The position numbers and the translations under genes were made by a program. A DNA stretch of 64,000 nucleotides from Monilinia fructicola (taxonomy: Eukaryota; Ascomycota; Leotiomycetes; Helotiales; Sclerotiniaceae). The notes under the pieces were generated by a model that had not been told where the DNA came from, did no database searches, and was given only the letters and a program-made list of their open reading frames with translations. This document shows positions 38,544-51,753 of the stretch, in pieces; the first letter of the stretch is position 1; each line of letters starts with the position of its first letter. Location of the stretch: positions 1,798,001 through 1,862,000 of the forward strand of contig VICG01000009.1 in NCBI GenBank assembly GCA_008692225.1, written 5' to 3'.

Positions 38544-41500
38544 TACTAATAATTAATTCAATTACTACTAATAAGTAATTTATATCAAATCGTATATATT
38601 ATTATAAAGTTTACACTGCCTCTTGTAATCTATCTCCTCGCTCGTTCGCTATGCTCTATTTATATTTATAATAATACCATACTTTACTTAACTTTACCAT
38701 ATCTATTTTACCTTACTTTATACCTAGGTAACAGACATCCTTATAAATACCTAGGTATTTGTAGAAACGCTTACCTCTTTTAGAGATCCCTTGTGACTGC
38801 CAACCAGGTTACAACGGTGAAAGTAATCATGGTTATGGATTTTGTCAATGAGCTTTGTGACCATCTCACCTGGCATGCTAGACTGCTAGTCCCCCATTCT
38901 TCGCCTCTTTCATCGTAATACGAGAGCCCCGTGCCTTCATGATGCCGCATCTAGGGAGGTATTTGTGTACGGGGTATGCGCTCGAGTGTGCCATTCTTTT
39001 AGTCGTCTCGAGAGTGGCATGAACGAGGGAATGGGTGGGAGACGAGATATCTTGCTTCACCCCTTTGTAGACGTACATCTTGCCCCCCTTCGTCCCCCTT
39101 CTTCCTTCCCTTCCCTTCCCTCCCTATCAATGCCCGTTCCCAAGTGCTGATATCAATCACAATCACAATCACAATCACAATCACAATTCCAATGATCTCA
39201 ATCTTAATCCCAATATCAATATCAATATCAATATCAATATCAATAACCCCAACTGTGGATGCCCCTAACCTAACCCAACCAACAAGGATAAAGCACCTCA
39301 AAGCGAAGCGCAATCGCCATCGCAATCGCCATCGCAGCCGCGAGGCCATGGTAGGGCAAGGCAAGGCAAGGCAAGGCGCACGAAAGACCAATTGCATAAT
39401 GCAGATGACGATGCTGCTGAGACTAATAACACAAGACCGATGACGATGCTACTGCTGCTGTCGATGATGATGATGAGCCCATCCCGAAAGGTTAAGTTAG
39501 ATTACCCATCCCATCCCATCCCATCCCATCTCATCACATGGATCCATGACGCCGACTCAAATTCAAATTTAAATCCAAAGCCTCCACTCCAGCAAAACTC
39601 TCCTAAAAAATGCCTCACCGTGCCAAGGTCCTTCATATGTATGTAGAACTATGCGTGTGCAATCAAGAGAAAACGAAAAACGACACGACAAAAACTCAAT
39701 CGACCGGTGATAATTTCAGGATGCTGCGTTGCCCCCGATTAACGCAGCGCTGCGCGACGTGACGTGACGTGACGTAACGTAACGTAGCGTACTATTGGCT
39801 CCTCCCGACTGCAAATTCACCTACACCCATTCCAATCTCATACGGTACATCATCATATGGATATTACTATATATATACATATACATATACATACATATAC
39901 ATATACACCATCCACCATCCCAGCCCAACCCAAAAGTAACGATGAGAATCAAGATCCACACGCCGGTACCTCGCTCACTCGCTCGCTCGCTCGCATCGCA
40001 AGGGAACCTGCGGGATGCGGGACGCTCCCCCTCGGATTACAATCTCGATGTACTCACTGTAGGTAGGTAATCGACTGTGCGACTCGCAGCGAGGGCGAAA
40101 CCCGCTGCTCTCGTATACTCCCCCTACCGAGATTGGGATTGAGACTGAGCATACCCGGACGCGGACAACAGCACTGTGGAAATGCCAGGGAGTGGTTTCC
40201 TATGCCCGAACGCGGATGTTCCACGTCGGGGTGTCGGGGGCTGGAGTTATCGAGGTAGGTTGGTGGGTTGGTGTTGGGGGTTGATATATACATACACACG
40301 CGCACACACGCACATACGGGACTTGGTAAGTTACAAGCAGCGGCAATTTCAGAGTTTCTTTCCTAGGTGTGGATGTGGGGATGGACTACTGAGTTAAGTA
40401 CTTGTGAATCTGTACCTGTCGGGTTGTTTTGTTTTGTGGCGTTCAATATCATTGATTGATTGATCCATCCATCCATCCTTCCCTCTACAAAGATGAATAT
40501 CACAATCCCCTATCGACGCCGCATCAATCACTTCTTCCACCCTTCCACTCTCCCGCCGCGGGCCGTACTGGGAATGCTGTGGTTGCGCGCCCCGGATCAG
40601 AGGGGTGCTGTGTGTTCGGCGTCGAGGAGTTGAGAATACGTAGGTAGATGGATGTAAGATGTTGGGGTAGGTAGGTAGGTAGGTAGGTAGGTACATAGGT
40701 ACATAGGAACGTATGTACCGTACAACTCAGCGATAGATAATGCGCCGTCTTTACTGCTGTCTTCCTCGGTCCAAATCCCGTTCATTCGGTCTACGTTCTA
40801 CGTTCTAATTACGCTCTACTCTGTACCTCCTATTTTCCAAGCTCTCTCCTCCCGTTCCCGTGCCGAAGGATCGACGTCGCCATGTCGCCAAATTAGATCG
40901 ATAGCAAGCTCTGGATCACAATCACAATCACGATCGAGTTCAAAGATCAAGATTACAAGCCTCCCGTGGACACATAATGATACAGTACAGTAGCCCACCG
41001 AGATTCGGATACCTTCATACATCATCCATCTGCCTTCATACATCCACCGCAAGTCCATGCAGCAATTCAGCTGCGAAATGGAAAGGCGATGGGAGCCGGA
41101 AGCGAAACATTAGATGGCCCAGGGTGCGGATGCAAGAGGTGCACAGATGCAGAAAAGAATGGTTCTAGACCTCTATCCCTGGTTCACCATGCGCATGCGC
41201 GTGCGCTCTTTTGGGGGGTAATGATCGTCGGTGGGTGTGCTTATTTTTCTGGGCGGACAGATCGCTGTTTAGTTGTTTAGCTGTTTAGCTGTTTGGCAGG
41301 AGAGGAAGGTATAGGAAAGGAAAGGATGGAATAGGATAGGATGTGATAGGGTAGGATATCAAGAATTAAAATCCCTTATTCCGCCACGAAGAATTGGATT
41401 TTAATTCCATCTCGACAAAGATGATGAGACGAGCGGCAGAGAGGAAAGTATCGTTTCTATAGGGATACCCCCCAAAAAGATGCTCCGGTACTCTCCGTAC

Positions 41501-44500
41501 ACAGCACAAGACAGAGAAACCATGAGAAAGAAGCCTATTTTGCTGTGTAGAACATTCATTCGTTCATTCATCGCTCTCCCGTTCGCCACAATGACAAACA
41601 TCAGGAACCCCGCCGATCCCTTACCATTCCCAGCTCTGCACGCAGCGGCAGCCGGCTACATGGCAAGGCTCGCATGGGTAATACCAACTACTGTATTTTA
41701 CTGTACGGAGTACTATACTGTACTATGGGCGTGTTGGGGCGTGGGGAGGGGATCCAAGGCCAGGGGGCGAGTGAGATAGGTACGGCTGGAAATCTCAGCA
41801 GCCACGTCTACTGTAGATATTTACCTGCGTCCTCACTCACAACCGTGTGGTAACACGATCGCGCGACTCGCCACCAATTATGAAGATGTGAATGAATGCT
41901 TGGAGCAGAGGCGAGGGAGTGTGATAGAAGATGGTGGTGTAGTTTTAGCAGATGGATGGGTGGATGGATGGATGGATGGATGGATTGATGGGAGGATCAG
42001 CGGGTATGGTGGTGCTTTCTTACTATATACATACACATATACATATACATACAGAATACAATGGACTCTCATCCATCCGCGAGACGAAAACTGACCTTGA
42101 GTCGAGCGTCGACCGTCTGGGACCTGGGGTTGGGTCCGGGTTAGGGTTGGGGGTTGGGAACTCTGGGAGTGGGTTTGATAGGATGATGATCTGGTACAGT
42201 ATGATTGATGTCCGACACCCGTGATGCGACCGTCGAAGCAGCCAAGACTTTACGTACGGCGTACATACTTGTACAGTCCGGAGGACTGCAAGCCAAACTT
42301 CCTGAACGAGCAATATCTCGTCAGCAGTAATTGATGGGGGGAGGGGGGGGGTTCGCAGGCTTCGGTGCGTGAGGTGCGTGTCGCGTGGGAGTTCCGTCAA
42401 GGTCTCCTACTCTGTACAGTACATACGGTATTCAAATTCTTAGAGGCCCAAGGAGGTTGGTATCTGGGGCATCTATCTCGTCATTCATGATCATCTATCC
42501 ACCCACACCCAGCATCTATCAATCTCAACCTCCCACCCGTCGCTCAAACCCATCTCATCGGGAAACATCAAACACGGTTTCATCTCACGCACGGTATCAT
42601 GTATACCGTAGCATAACTGTTGAAAAAGATTCTTAATTCCAATTATTGTTGCAGCCGGCCATACGAGCGAATCATCGAGAGCCAGAAATGGGTTGGGTGG
42701 GATCCTTGCGATAAATATGGTTCTCCTCTTTTGGGGGGAGTGGAGGGGAGGGGTTTATTTCTTATTTCCTGTACTACTCTACAGTACTCTCCTCTCCTCT
42801 GTACTTATGGTGGCCCTGCAAGGAGGCGTCAATGTGTGTGCTTGCCAATGCAGGATCATATGTTACCTAACTTGGATTGATAGGTGACCGATTGAATGAT
42901 TGGCGACGGGCTGGCTGGAGCTGGATATAAGTAAGATGGGGTAGATGATACTGGTGGTGGGTGGTGGTTGGTGGTTGGTGGTTGGTGGTGGGGTTTGGTG
43001 CAATTTGTTTGTACTTCTACTCTGGACTGCTGGGGTGTATACCTCAGGTGTACGTATTAGGGAGGTATCCAAACTCGTGGTGCTACAGTAATCATAATAA
43101 GTAACCAAGTGAACAAACAAGCATATAGAGCTCCGATCGGTAGACACGTCGGAGCCGGGAGAGCGCGATGGCTACGGCAAGCTGTCATCACTCATCAGAT
43201 GTACTGTACTATATCCAAACAACCAAAATCACATCCTTACCTCTCGACATGCAGTACTGCTCCCTCCGTACGGAGTTCAGTGTACACCTCAACCTTCAAC
43301 CTCATCAGGATCCACACTGACGTTACCACACATACCTAGGTATACATGTCTCCAGTACTGTAGTTCCATCCACGGCCCAATTCTCACACCTCGGAGAATC
43401 GACCGCAGGCCGATGGTACCCGCACGGCCGCATTGATCCTTCTAGACCCGTCTGATCGTATGGGGGTGGGAGGGGTGATCAAGCAGGAACGAATACAGTA
43501 GATACTAGACAGACAGCACCTGGGCATGGTGAGAGTCAGGAGGAGAACGGCAACCGAAAATTTCCCTCTTTCGACGTTGTTGGGACCGAAGTCTCGTATC
43601 CATGGATGATGATGGGTGGATGGATGGTCAATGGTCAATGGTCAATGGTCAATGGTCAATGGTCAATGGTCAATGGTCAATGGTCAATGGTCATGATATA
43701 CAATCAATCAATAACTTTGCTCTAGGACTACTTACTTACTGTACGTGAGGAAGCGTGCGCTGGATTTCTTTGGCTTTTCCGTCCGATGTAGGAGGTGAGG
43801 GGAGGGGAGGATGGAGGGAGGGTACGTAGGAGGCGTGTTCACATATGCGCATTAGATAAGAATTAATTTGGGGGGCACTGTATATATGTATGTGTGTGTA
43901 CGTGTGTGTACATCCATGGATGTGTGTGGATCTACATTATGTATATAGTCGATCGAGTATGTAATATATATATATATCTATATATCTATATATCTATCTA
44001 TATATCCATATATTTATATATCCATATATTTATATATTTTAATATTAATACATCTATATATCTTCATCAAACAATACATACAACTCGTATTTCCATCAAC
44101 ACAACCATACATCCCCCTCCCTCATCACACACACAAATTACCCCGCCAAACCGTCACGGTACGTACTCCGTATTGAATGTACATTAGTTCTATGTACACA
44201 TCCACCCAATACTCACTCAATCACTTCACTTCACTTCCCTTCACTTCACTTCACTTCATATTATATCATCAATCTCCAAGATCAACACAACACCGGGATA
44301 CAATGCATGTTGCGACCTCGTCATCTCATTACTCTACCTCATTGCTTCATTACCTACCCACCTAGTACCTCATTCCCAATTAATGAGCGACTCAAGGATG
44401 GAATGATAAACACACACCTCCAGTAAGCATTAGGTAATTCATAAATTCACAACTTCATCCATCCCGCTGCCCGCACCTTCGGAGGAAAAGTTCGATGCGA

Positions 44501-44977
44501 TGCCCAGAAAGTTTAAAAAAGTCAGAAATTTTTGATATCGAGGCAAGATGATGCTAAAAGGCTTGGAAGGTAGAGATTGAAATGAGTCAAATAAAGACCG
44601 ACGAGTGAGTGGATGTGATATGAATCAATCATATGATACGATGGATGCGTCCGTCGCTTCTTCTGTTATCTTATCTATTTCTTGAGTCTTGATCTAATGT
44701 GCGGAGAAGAAGGAAAACATTGATCTTTTTCCATCTTCCATCTTTCGTCGGTGCTACCCAGTCAGTACGTTCCCTGAGAAGATACTTCTTTGCAACTTTG
44801 CAACTTAGCCCTTGCGACAACGCAAATCGTGGTGTCGATTGTTGGCACATTGATATATATTTGATTTGTCATATACATTTTCATATCTGTATTTAGATAA
44901 AGGATCATTGATTGTGTGGAAGCAATTGAACCGTGAAGAGAATAATTGGAGGCGTCAAAGAATCAGAGAAGAGTGAA
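38542..44977. other. 6.4-kb gene-free spacer with many simple repeats
   Basis: I find no gene. After the AT-rich block ends near 38640, the DNA returns to average composition. Repeats include (CAATCA)n near 39150-39185, (ATCAAT)n near 39210-39245, CGTGACGTGA tracts near 39755, (GTAG)n near 40665-40695, (GGAT)n near 41950-41985 and (TCAATGG)n at 43618-43692. ACCTAGGT words are at 38722, 38749 and 43334; TACGGAGTA words are at 41704 and 44164. All open frames are short and low in complexity. Confidence 0.5.
43618..43692. repeat. (TCAATGG)n heptanucleotide array, about 10 units
   Basis: Perfect TCAATGG units over about 75 bp, preceded by (GGAT) units. Confidence 0.93.
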
Positions 44978-45837
44978 ATGATGTCGCAAGAACCATATAA
45001 AAAAGTAGGACGAGGGGGCGCGGGGAACTTCTATAGCAAACAGGATGTTGAGAGGACTTCGGGTGCTTCTGTATGTATTGCGCCTTTGCGAGCCCCTTCC
45101 TCTTGACTCATTGTTTCTCTATCTTTCTCTCTCGGCGTTTTCGTTCTTTCTTGCCCCTCCCCTCGCAGTTTCACGCACGCCAGAGATGAGCGTTGTTTGT
45201 ACATACTAATTCGTGATAGGATCTCGAAGCTCAATCTGCGTCTTCCTCGGCGGGTTCTACTAAACATCACAAAACACCATCTTTGATTTCTCAGGCTCTT
45301 CGTGCGGTTAGCGGACCGCCGCCTGAGTATCAACGTGTGTTTCCCCTGTCCCCTTGCCCCCTTGCCCTTTTGCCTCTCCTCGCCCTCTTCTACCCTTGCC
45401 CCTCTCGCTACAATTCTAAACCCATTCACTAACTTCCCATAGACACTGGCCGCGGCGGCGCTGGTAATCTCGCTTCACCCGCCTCCCTCCTCTCCTCGGG
45501 CCTAACCCAAACAACGACAAATTACTCAGACCCTACCGTCAACCCCGCACCTCCCTCCAGCTCCCCCCGCAACATCAAAAGTAGCATGCAAAGCGTAGTT
45601 TATAAAGGGGGGCGAGGGGGCGCCGGAAACTACGATTGGGAAGAGGATAACAAGGAGAAGGAGAGGATTTCTGGGGAGGAGAAGAGGAAGGAGGAGGAGA
45701 TTGGAAAATTGGTTGTGGGAGAGGTGGATGGGGAGGGAGAGGGGGGATTGAAGAAACCTGGAAAGGCGTATGATATTAATGCGGGGAAGGAGATGGAGGG
45801 GGGCAAGGGAGGTGCATTGGGTGGAGTTTTGGAGTAG
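44978..45837 (+). CDS. DUF3602 protein with repeated GRGGAGN motifs
   Basis: Three exons: 44978-45070, 45220-45334 and 45443-45837, total 603 bp (200 aa). The donors are GTATGT and GTGTGT and the acceptors GATAG and CATAG. The DUF3602 signature GRGGAGN appears three times: at residues 11-17, just after the second junction (EYQHTGRGGAGNLASP) and in the last exon (GGRGGAGNYDW). The usual DLEAQ motif opens exon 2. This family is small, hydrophilic and probably disordered; budding yeast Par32 belongs to it, but the function in filamentous fungi is not established. The C-terminal third is rich in Glu/Lys/Gly. Tandem ATGs at 44978 and 44981 both give the same frame. All single-frame open stretches in the region miss the first two exons, so splicing is needed to see the gene. 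Confidence 0.85.
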
Positions 45838-48800
45838 GGGGTTTGGTTGTGGGGATAGGTGGGTTGGATTGAATTGGGCAGGATTGGATAGGATTGGATT
45901 GGGGTGGATTGGGGTGGGATGAAAGTGATACACAAGAATGGTGGGTGGGTTTGCGATGATCGGCATTTAGTGTTGACGGCATAACAACATGGCATACAAG
46001 CAAGTGCTCAATGCCCAATGGATGAGATGCGAGTATTTTATTGTTATAATATCGCGCATTGGATTTCAGAACTCGGAAGATTAGACGGTATAAAGTAGAT
46101 GAATAAGCGGGCGACTGCTATGAAACGTGGACCAAATGCTTCAACGAACTATTTATTATCTAGCATGAATCATCACAGTGTACGTTTGCCTCTTGAAGAC
46201 AACTCTTTCTTGCTAGCTCTTAACGGGTCCTTGATCATCCAATGTCGAAGTCTCAAACATGTCAAGCTCTCACATGGTCGGCTTTGCATTCACTTGGCCA
46301 TTGAGCATCACTGCATCTTCACCCTCACCCTTTCTCAGAACATCAGAAACTACAAAAGCTGTTTATTTTACCATCATCGTCATCATCTCCACCACCAGTC
46401 CTTCCTTTACTTGGAACAAATACCATTCATTGCACTACCCATGTAGATAGATGACGAACAACCTTGGAATTCCTCACAAGCGCCCAAATCCGAAAATGTT
46501 CTCCTTCCCATCATCCATCCATCCATCCATCCATCCATCCAACAATATCCACAGAGTTCTTTGGTAGATCCAATCGCCCGGCTCTCGGAGAATCCCAGAA
46601 TTTGATGCGTCATGTAAAGATCCAACATCCAACATCCAACATTCAACATTCAACATTCAACATTCAACATTCAACAGCCCTTTCCCTTTCCCTTTCCCTT
46701 TCCCTTTCCCTTTCCCTTTCCCTTTCCCTTTCCCTTTCCCTTTCCCTTTCCCTTTCCGTTTCCGTCTCCCTTCTGCGTCACGGCTTGGTTAGCTGCGGTA
46801 TTCTGCTTTCGCATGGGGTCATCGGGAGGAAGGTTTGCGCCAGCTGGGATGGGGGGGTGACGTCCGCGCGGTTAGCGTGGGGACGCTTCCCGGGTTTGTC
46901 ACGGGTCGTTTTTTTGTTTTTTGTTTTTGTTTTATTCGCTTGCTCGTCGACGTTGACGCGGAAGGGACGCATGTGCAAGTGTATCGTGCACGGCGTCGGC
47001 GATGTGTGGCGATCGGGGAACGATCGAGGAAGGTGGAGTGGTGCGCGGAGAGGAGGGCGTGCGGGAGTCGCGAGCTTGTCCATGTCGTGGCCTTGCGGGT
47101 CTCGGGTCGATGGCAGTATATGTGACGAGGTGGGTGCGGGCCGTATACAGCGCAGCTTAGGAAGTCCTTCATTTCATCTACCGAAGCTTGGGCGAGGAGC
47201 GCAAAAGGGGTATTGCGATCCAGGTCAATCTCTCGTGAAGTCATCCATGCATGGCCTCTTTCTTGAGCGCTTCCAAAGACGCGATATCTGCCCTTTTCCT
47301 ATGGATCCTACTTCTACGCTATGAAACGCACCCGTCGCATCATCGTTAGAGGTGGCTTTTAGTTTCAATCACGCTTCCGTCACCAGGAAGAGGGGAGAGG
47401 ATGCCTTGCATCAACCAGGGGTCTCCGTTAGGAAAGCACCTCTTTATTTCTATGGTATAAGATGAGTTACCCATAGGAGGGGCAGAATCCAAAGCACGCG
47501 CAGAGTACCTCGCAGCAAATACGAGGGCCACTGGCGAGAAGGGGACAGCGATTTCCCGGAGCGTGAGCGGTGAGGCGATTATTTGAGGAGTCATGAAGGT
47601 GAGCATATGCCGCACGACAAAAAATGGGATGAATTGACACGTGTAGAAGAAAACAGCAGGGAGAAAAGGGGGGGAGTAACAACCGGCCAGAAGGCAAAGT
47701 TGGGGAGATTTATGGGGACTTCAGATAACGAAGATGGTTATTCAATTTTTTTCTTCATCGCCGGTCTTCTATCGCCAAGGGCCTCTCTCATACTTTCGAT
47801 TCCGGCGCTCTCGGCTTGGTGCATATCTTTAACATCACTTCGCATGCCCAGTTGGAAGGCTCGGTAAAATAAAGTGGCTGACGCATGTCTCAACCCCTGA
47901 ATCGGGGTAGATGATTGGTTCAAGCATACCCGTCTGCTTGTACAGAACAAACACCGTTCATAGTAGCAGTGAATGAACCGAGCTGGAAGAACTATCAAGG
48001 AGGACGATGAACCGGGGGCTTCCTCACGATCGGACGAATTCCAATGGAGCCCCTTAAAAAGATGCGAGCATTTCGAAGCAGCCCCTGTCCAGGGTTTCGG
48101 CGAATGTTGAACCGCGCTCTGTGGAATGCATCGAAATTGTGGACATCGAGATTTACACCTACCATGACCGATCAAGGGAGTGACTTCGATGCTTGTGACA
48201 CCAAGCATCGTTCGCTTACTGCTGAAGGAGAGGGGCGCTGGTACACCGTGAGGAGGCCTACGGCAGAAAGCCGATACACTCAGCTGCCCGCAATGGTGTC
48301 GCGAACCTAGAAAGCGGCGTCGAGACAGGCGGTGATATTGCTCACGCGACACGCTCAGTCAAATAGCACTTCCCCGAGTCTCTCAAGCCGGCAGACGGAG
48401 TGCTATCCAAAAGAGGCTAGACCTTGCCCCTTATGCTGGGGGGGGGACAAAGTACAGGCGAGAAAACGATCCAAAGCGCAGGTAGGAGAAGTCGCGGGCG
48501 TCGGAGGAATCATCAAATCCTCCATAACGCGCGGCGTCTATTGCTTTATCCGATGCTGTGTTCGACGGTACAGCAGCACGAGCCGCCATTTCACATTGTT
48601 AATCATCTGAGCAGGGGCGAGGAGCTCATGAATCCCCTCAAAAATCCACCCAGTCTACCCAACAAAAGGGCAGGGCTTGAGAAAGAAATAGGTTCCGGCG
48701 ACTGCGAAGATTATACCCCCCCCCCCCCCCCCGCTCCCTTCCCCAAGAAAGCCCCGTGAAAGACCGGTGCTCAATGCCATGCGTGCTCCTGGGTATATTC

Positions 48801-49975
48801 CATCCTATCTCACGATTCCCTTCCATGTAATGACCTGCAGGATTAATCTATCGTGACATGCAGCCTGACGAACCACGCGCTGACGTTGATGGAGCAAAAA
48901 TGAGGTTTGGCTTACAAGTGCAAAGTGTGCCCACAGCTGAGCTTACCATATATGTGCGCAACATGCCCATCCACACCAACAGATGTTACATGGGCATTTT
49001 CCCAAACACACCCGAAGAGCAAGGTGCGGGATTTGATGAAGACGAAGACGAGGCCGAAACTGATAGTGGCGAGTGGGACGGTAGCGGATTCATTGTGCAT
49101 ACCTAATGATCATACTGCTGTGTGCTTTGCGAGTATCTGTGACGAGCATGAGGATAGGCTTCATGGCCGCCGCCTTGTGGCTCCACTTGGAGGTGCGCCA
49201 TTGCGTAACGGATTTTGAAGGAATACCGACCGTACTCGATACACAATGTGCAATGTTCACGGCATGTCAACTTACCTTACCCTACCCTGCTTACTCCACT
49301 TCATTTCCCCCCATCCATCAATCAGTAGGCAGGCAGGAGAATGTCCGGCAATAAATCTGCATCCACACACACAGTATGTAAGGAGTAATAAAAGACTGCC
49401 ATATGTCTCACTTGATACACATGCATACATCCTCAACAACTCACCAACCGGCTACTGATGGACGCAGGTTTCAAGTAGACACCGATACATGATCATCGAC
49501 GTCTTTCCTCTCCCCACGCCTTAATCTGATTTTGAACCCGGGGGAGACTGCACGTATCAAGATTGAAACTAACATAAGAGAAAATTCAATTTCATTTTAT
49601 CTACCGTTACAAGCAAAAGTAAAATGCGAAGAGAGTCCAGTACTGCCCGGCCCGACTACTCATATTACAACCAGCCAGGTAAGACAAAAGGGAGACGAGA
49701 CAAGACGAGTTTCTGAATTGAAAAGAATATGTCCCATCACGAAATATCATTGAGATCCAATACGTTTCTTCGTTCGTAAAGATTCTCCCTGTAATTCACC
49801 ATGAGCCATCCCTTCATTAACCTTTTCACAATGCAAAACTTTGGCCTGATTTTTTGATCAAATTTTTTGTTTCTCATATAAAGATTGCGAAAAACACGAA
49901 TTTTCGAGATCTTTTCTACACATCATGCTATTCATGTCATGTTATAAAGATCGGCAGTTGGAGTTTCGTTGAAAC
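45838..49975. other. 4.1-kb spacer: repeats, then GC-richer DNA with unassigned open frames
   Basis: 45838-46770 has simple repeats (ATCC near 46504-46545, CAACATT and CCCTTT arrays). From about 46780 to 49240 the DNA is GC-richer, free of long microsatellites, and carries several overlapping open frames on both strands. Examples are minus 47738-48352 (204 codons) and minus 47346-47615 (89 codons). None shows a domain I recognise, and opposite-strand frames compete, so none is called. It could hold a decayed gene. 49240-49975 is the 3' flank of the Stm1-like gene. Confidence 0.45.
46620..46758. repeat. Adjacent (CAACATT/CATTCAA)n heptamer and (CCCTTT)n hexamer arrays
   Basis: About seven heptamer units (46620-46676) run directly into about 13 CCCTTT units (46677-46758). 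The CCCTTT part stays open as a Ser-Leu repeat on the plus strand. It differs from the CCCTAA telomere repeat, so it is not a telomere relic. Confidence 0.9.
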
Positions 49976-51335
49976 TTATGCGCCAAGGCTTGGGAAAGCA
50001 GATTGGTCCTCGGTGTTGATGGATGCAGAGGCACCTCCGTTTCTTGGGGCACCTTGGCGTGGTGGGCCTCGGTCGCCACGAGCGCGTCCACGTCCGCCCT
50101 CGCCACGTCCTCGGAAACCTCCTCTGTCACCACGGGGTGCTCCATCACTACGTCCACGGCCTCCACGGAAACCTCCTCTACCACCACGTTCGGTAGGCTC
50201 AACATAACGTTGATCAATCTCAACGACTTGCTTTTGAGCACGTTGACGTTCACGCTTAGCTTTGCCACCAGTTCCAGCGACGAAGTCTTCCTCTTCCTCC
50301 TTAGTGATAGCCTTGGCGTTGGCCCACTTTTTGTCGAGCTTGCTGTCTGGCTTGCGAGCTTCAGGGATAGCAGCGCCGAGTGCGGCTCTCTTCTCCTCTA
50401 ATTGAGCGAGGTAATCGGTGTAAGAGACACTGTTGTCTTCTGGCTCAGCCTCTTCAGCGACGGCGTCGGCTGCTTCACCAGCTTCCTTAGCATCTGACTT
50501 GGCAATAGCATCGCCGGCTTGCTCATCAGCGAGCTCGGCACCACCTTCGGTAGCACCCCAGCCATGAGCAGCTTGTTTCTCGGAATCACTTAAAAAGTGT
50601 CAATAATCTTGCGTTAAACTCTGTCATGAAGGATTTTCTTACCCTCCAACTCCACGGCTGTGTCTGTCGAACTTGGCACCTCCACGAGCACCTCCGCGAC
50701 CACGTCCACCACCTTCACGTCTTGGGTGACGGTCTTGTCTGACAGAGTCATCGGTGGGCTTGCCTTGGTTGTTGGCGCTACCAGCGTTGCGATCACGGAA
50801 GGCTATTGATACAACCGTTAATAGCGTATTCTGATGGGTGTACAGAGAACAATCGATTCACGAAAATGCATTTGTTCATATGCGCCGAACGAAAATTAAC
50901 ATAACTAACCTCCTTCGTTTCCAGTGTATCCTCCACGGCGAGCACCACGTCCATCAGCTACAGGAGCCTTGGCTGCTGGGGCTTCTCCAGTAGCATTTCG
51001 CTTGGTGGTACGGGCTGGAGTCTTGTCGACAACCTTCACTGGTGGCTCTGGCTCTTTGTCGGAATCATACTCATGATCATTGCCTATATTTCACTTTCAT
51101 CAGTTTGCGTGCCCCACGTATTGTATGAAGTATTTTGAGAATATTGAGTAGTTTCGTTGCGTACCGAGGAGCTCGTAAAGGTTCTGCATTGATACATGTT
51201 AGCTTTGAAGCCCTTAAATAATTGATGATTGATGGACTGGGGATAATGGCGCATCTCTCCTCCCAAGGCCTCTTTGTTTTATTTTTTTGCTGCAAAGTTC
51301 ATAGAATAATTTACCTTGGAAGCGATACCCGACAT
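49976..51335 (-). CDS. Stm1-like / HABP4-PAI-RBP1 family RNA- and ribosome-binding protein
   Basis: Five exons: 51335-51315, 51183-51165, 51083-50910, 50802-50643 and 50588-49976; the sum is 987 bp (328 aa). The protein starts MSGIASKNLYELLGNDHEYD, the typical Stm1 N-terminus. It has a central GGYTGNEGAFRDRN and SRGVGGDSEKQAAHGWG, the conserved hyaluronan/mRNA-binding block with VSYTDYLAQLEEKRA, and C-terminal RGG/RG boxes. Family members bind ribosomes and RNA and help preserve inactive 80S ribosomes under nutrient stress. Exons 1 and 2 are only 21 and 19 bp, so the start is easily missed by simple gene callers. All junctions are GT-AG and in phase. High expression is likely from the family's role but is not shown here. 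Confidence 0.92.
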
Positions 51336-51710
51336 CTTGTTCTGCTTCTCGAGTGCCTCCGAAGAAGCTTTTGCTACCGAGAGGACAATTTGGGGGTTGT
51401 CGGTATAAAAAACGAGACTGACAGATTCCTGAACACAAGGAAGCCGTCTCTCGAAAAATTGCTGATTTGCGGTTGAGGGACAAGGTAAACTTGTAAATCA
51501 ACGTTGATGCTGAAAAGTTGGTTCGTTCCTCAGTACACAAATAATCTAAACTAAACTTAGTTTAGTGTGAGTTATAAGCGAGCACAAAGCCCTGATAATT
51601 TGTATACATTACCTAGGTAGTATAAGAATTTTTGATGTGGGGGATTGAGGGTAAAAGTTGTACGATCATTAGGTATCGATTGATATTCCAAGTTGGATGA
51701 GGATGTAGGT

Positions 51711-51753
<43 letters not shown>

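Noticed and set aside
46677..46758. CCCTTT array as interstitial telomere repeat
   Set aside because: The unit is CCCTTT, not CCCTAA, and no subtelomeric features surround it.
46464..47324. 286-codon plus-strand open frame
   Set aside because: Its first half is Ser-Leu repeat made by the CCCTTT array, and the rest has a competing open frame on the other strand.
48332..48610. Possible histidine phosphatase start (LLTRHAQSN)
   Set aside because: Only this short motif fits; the downstream frame is unrelated and no upstream exon supports it.
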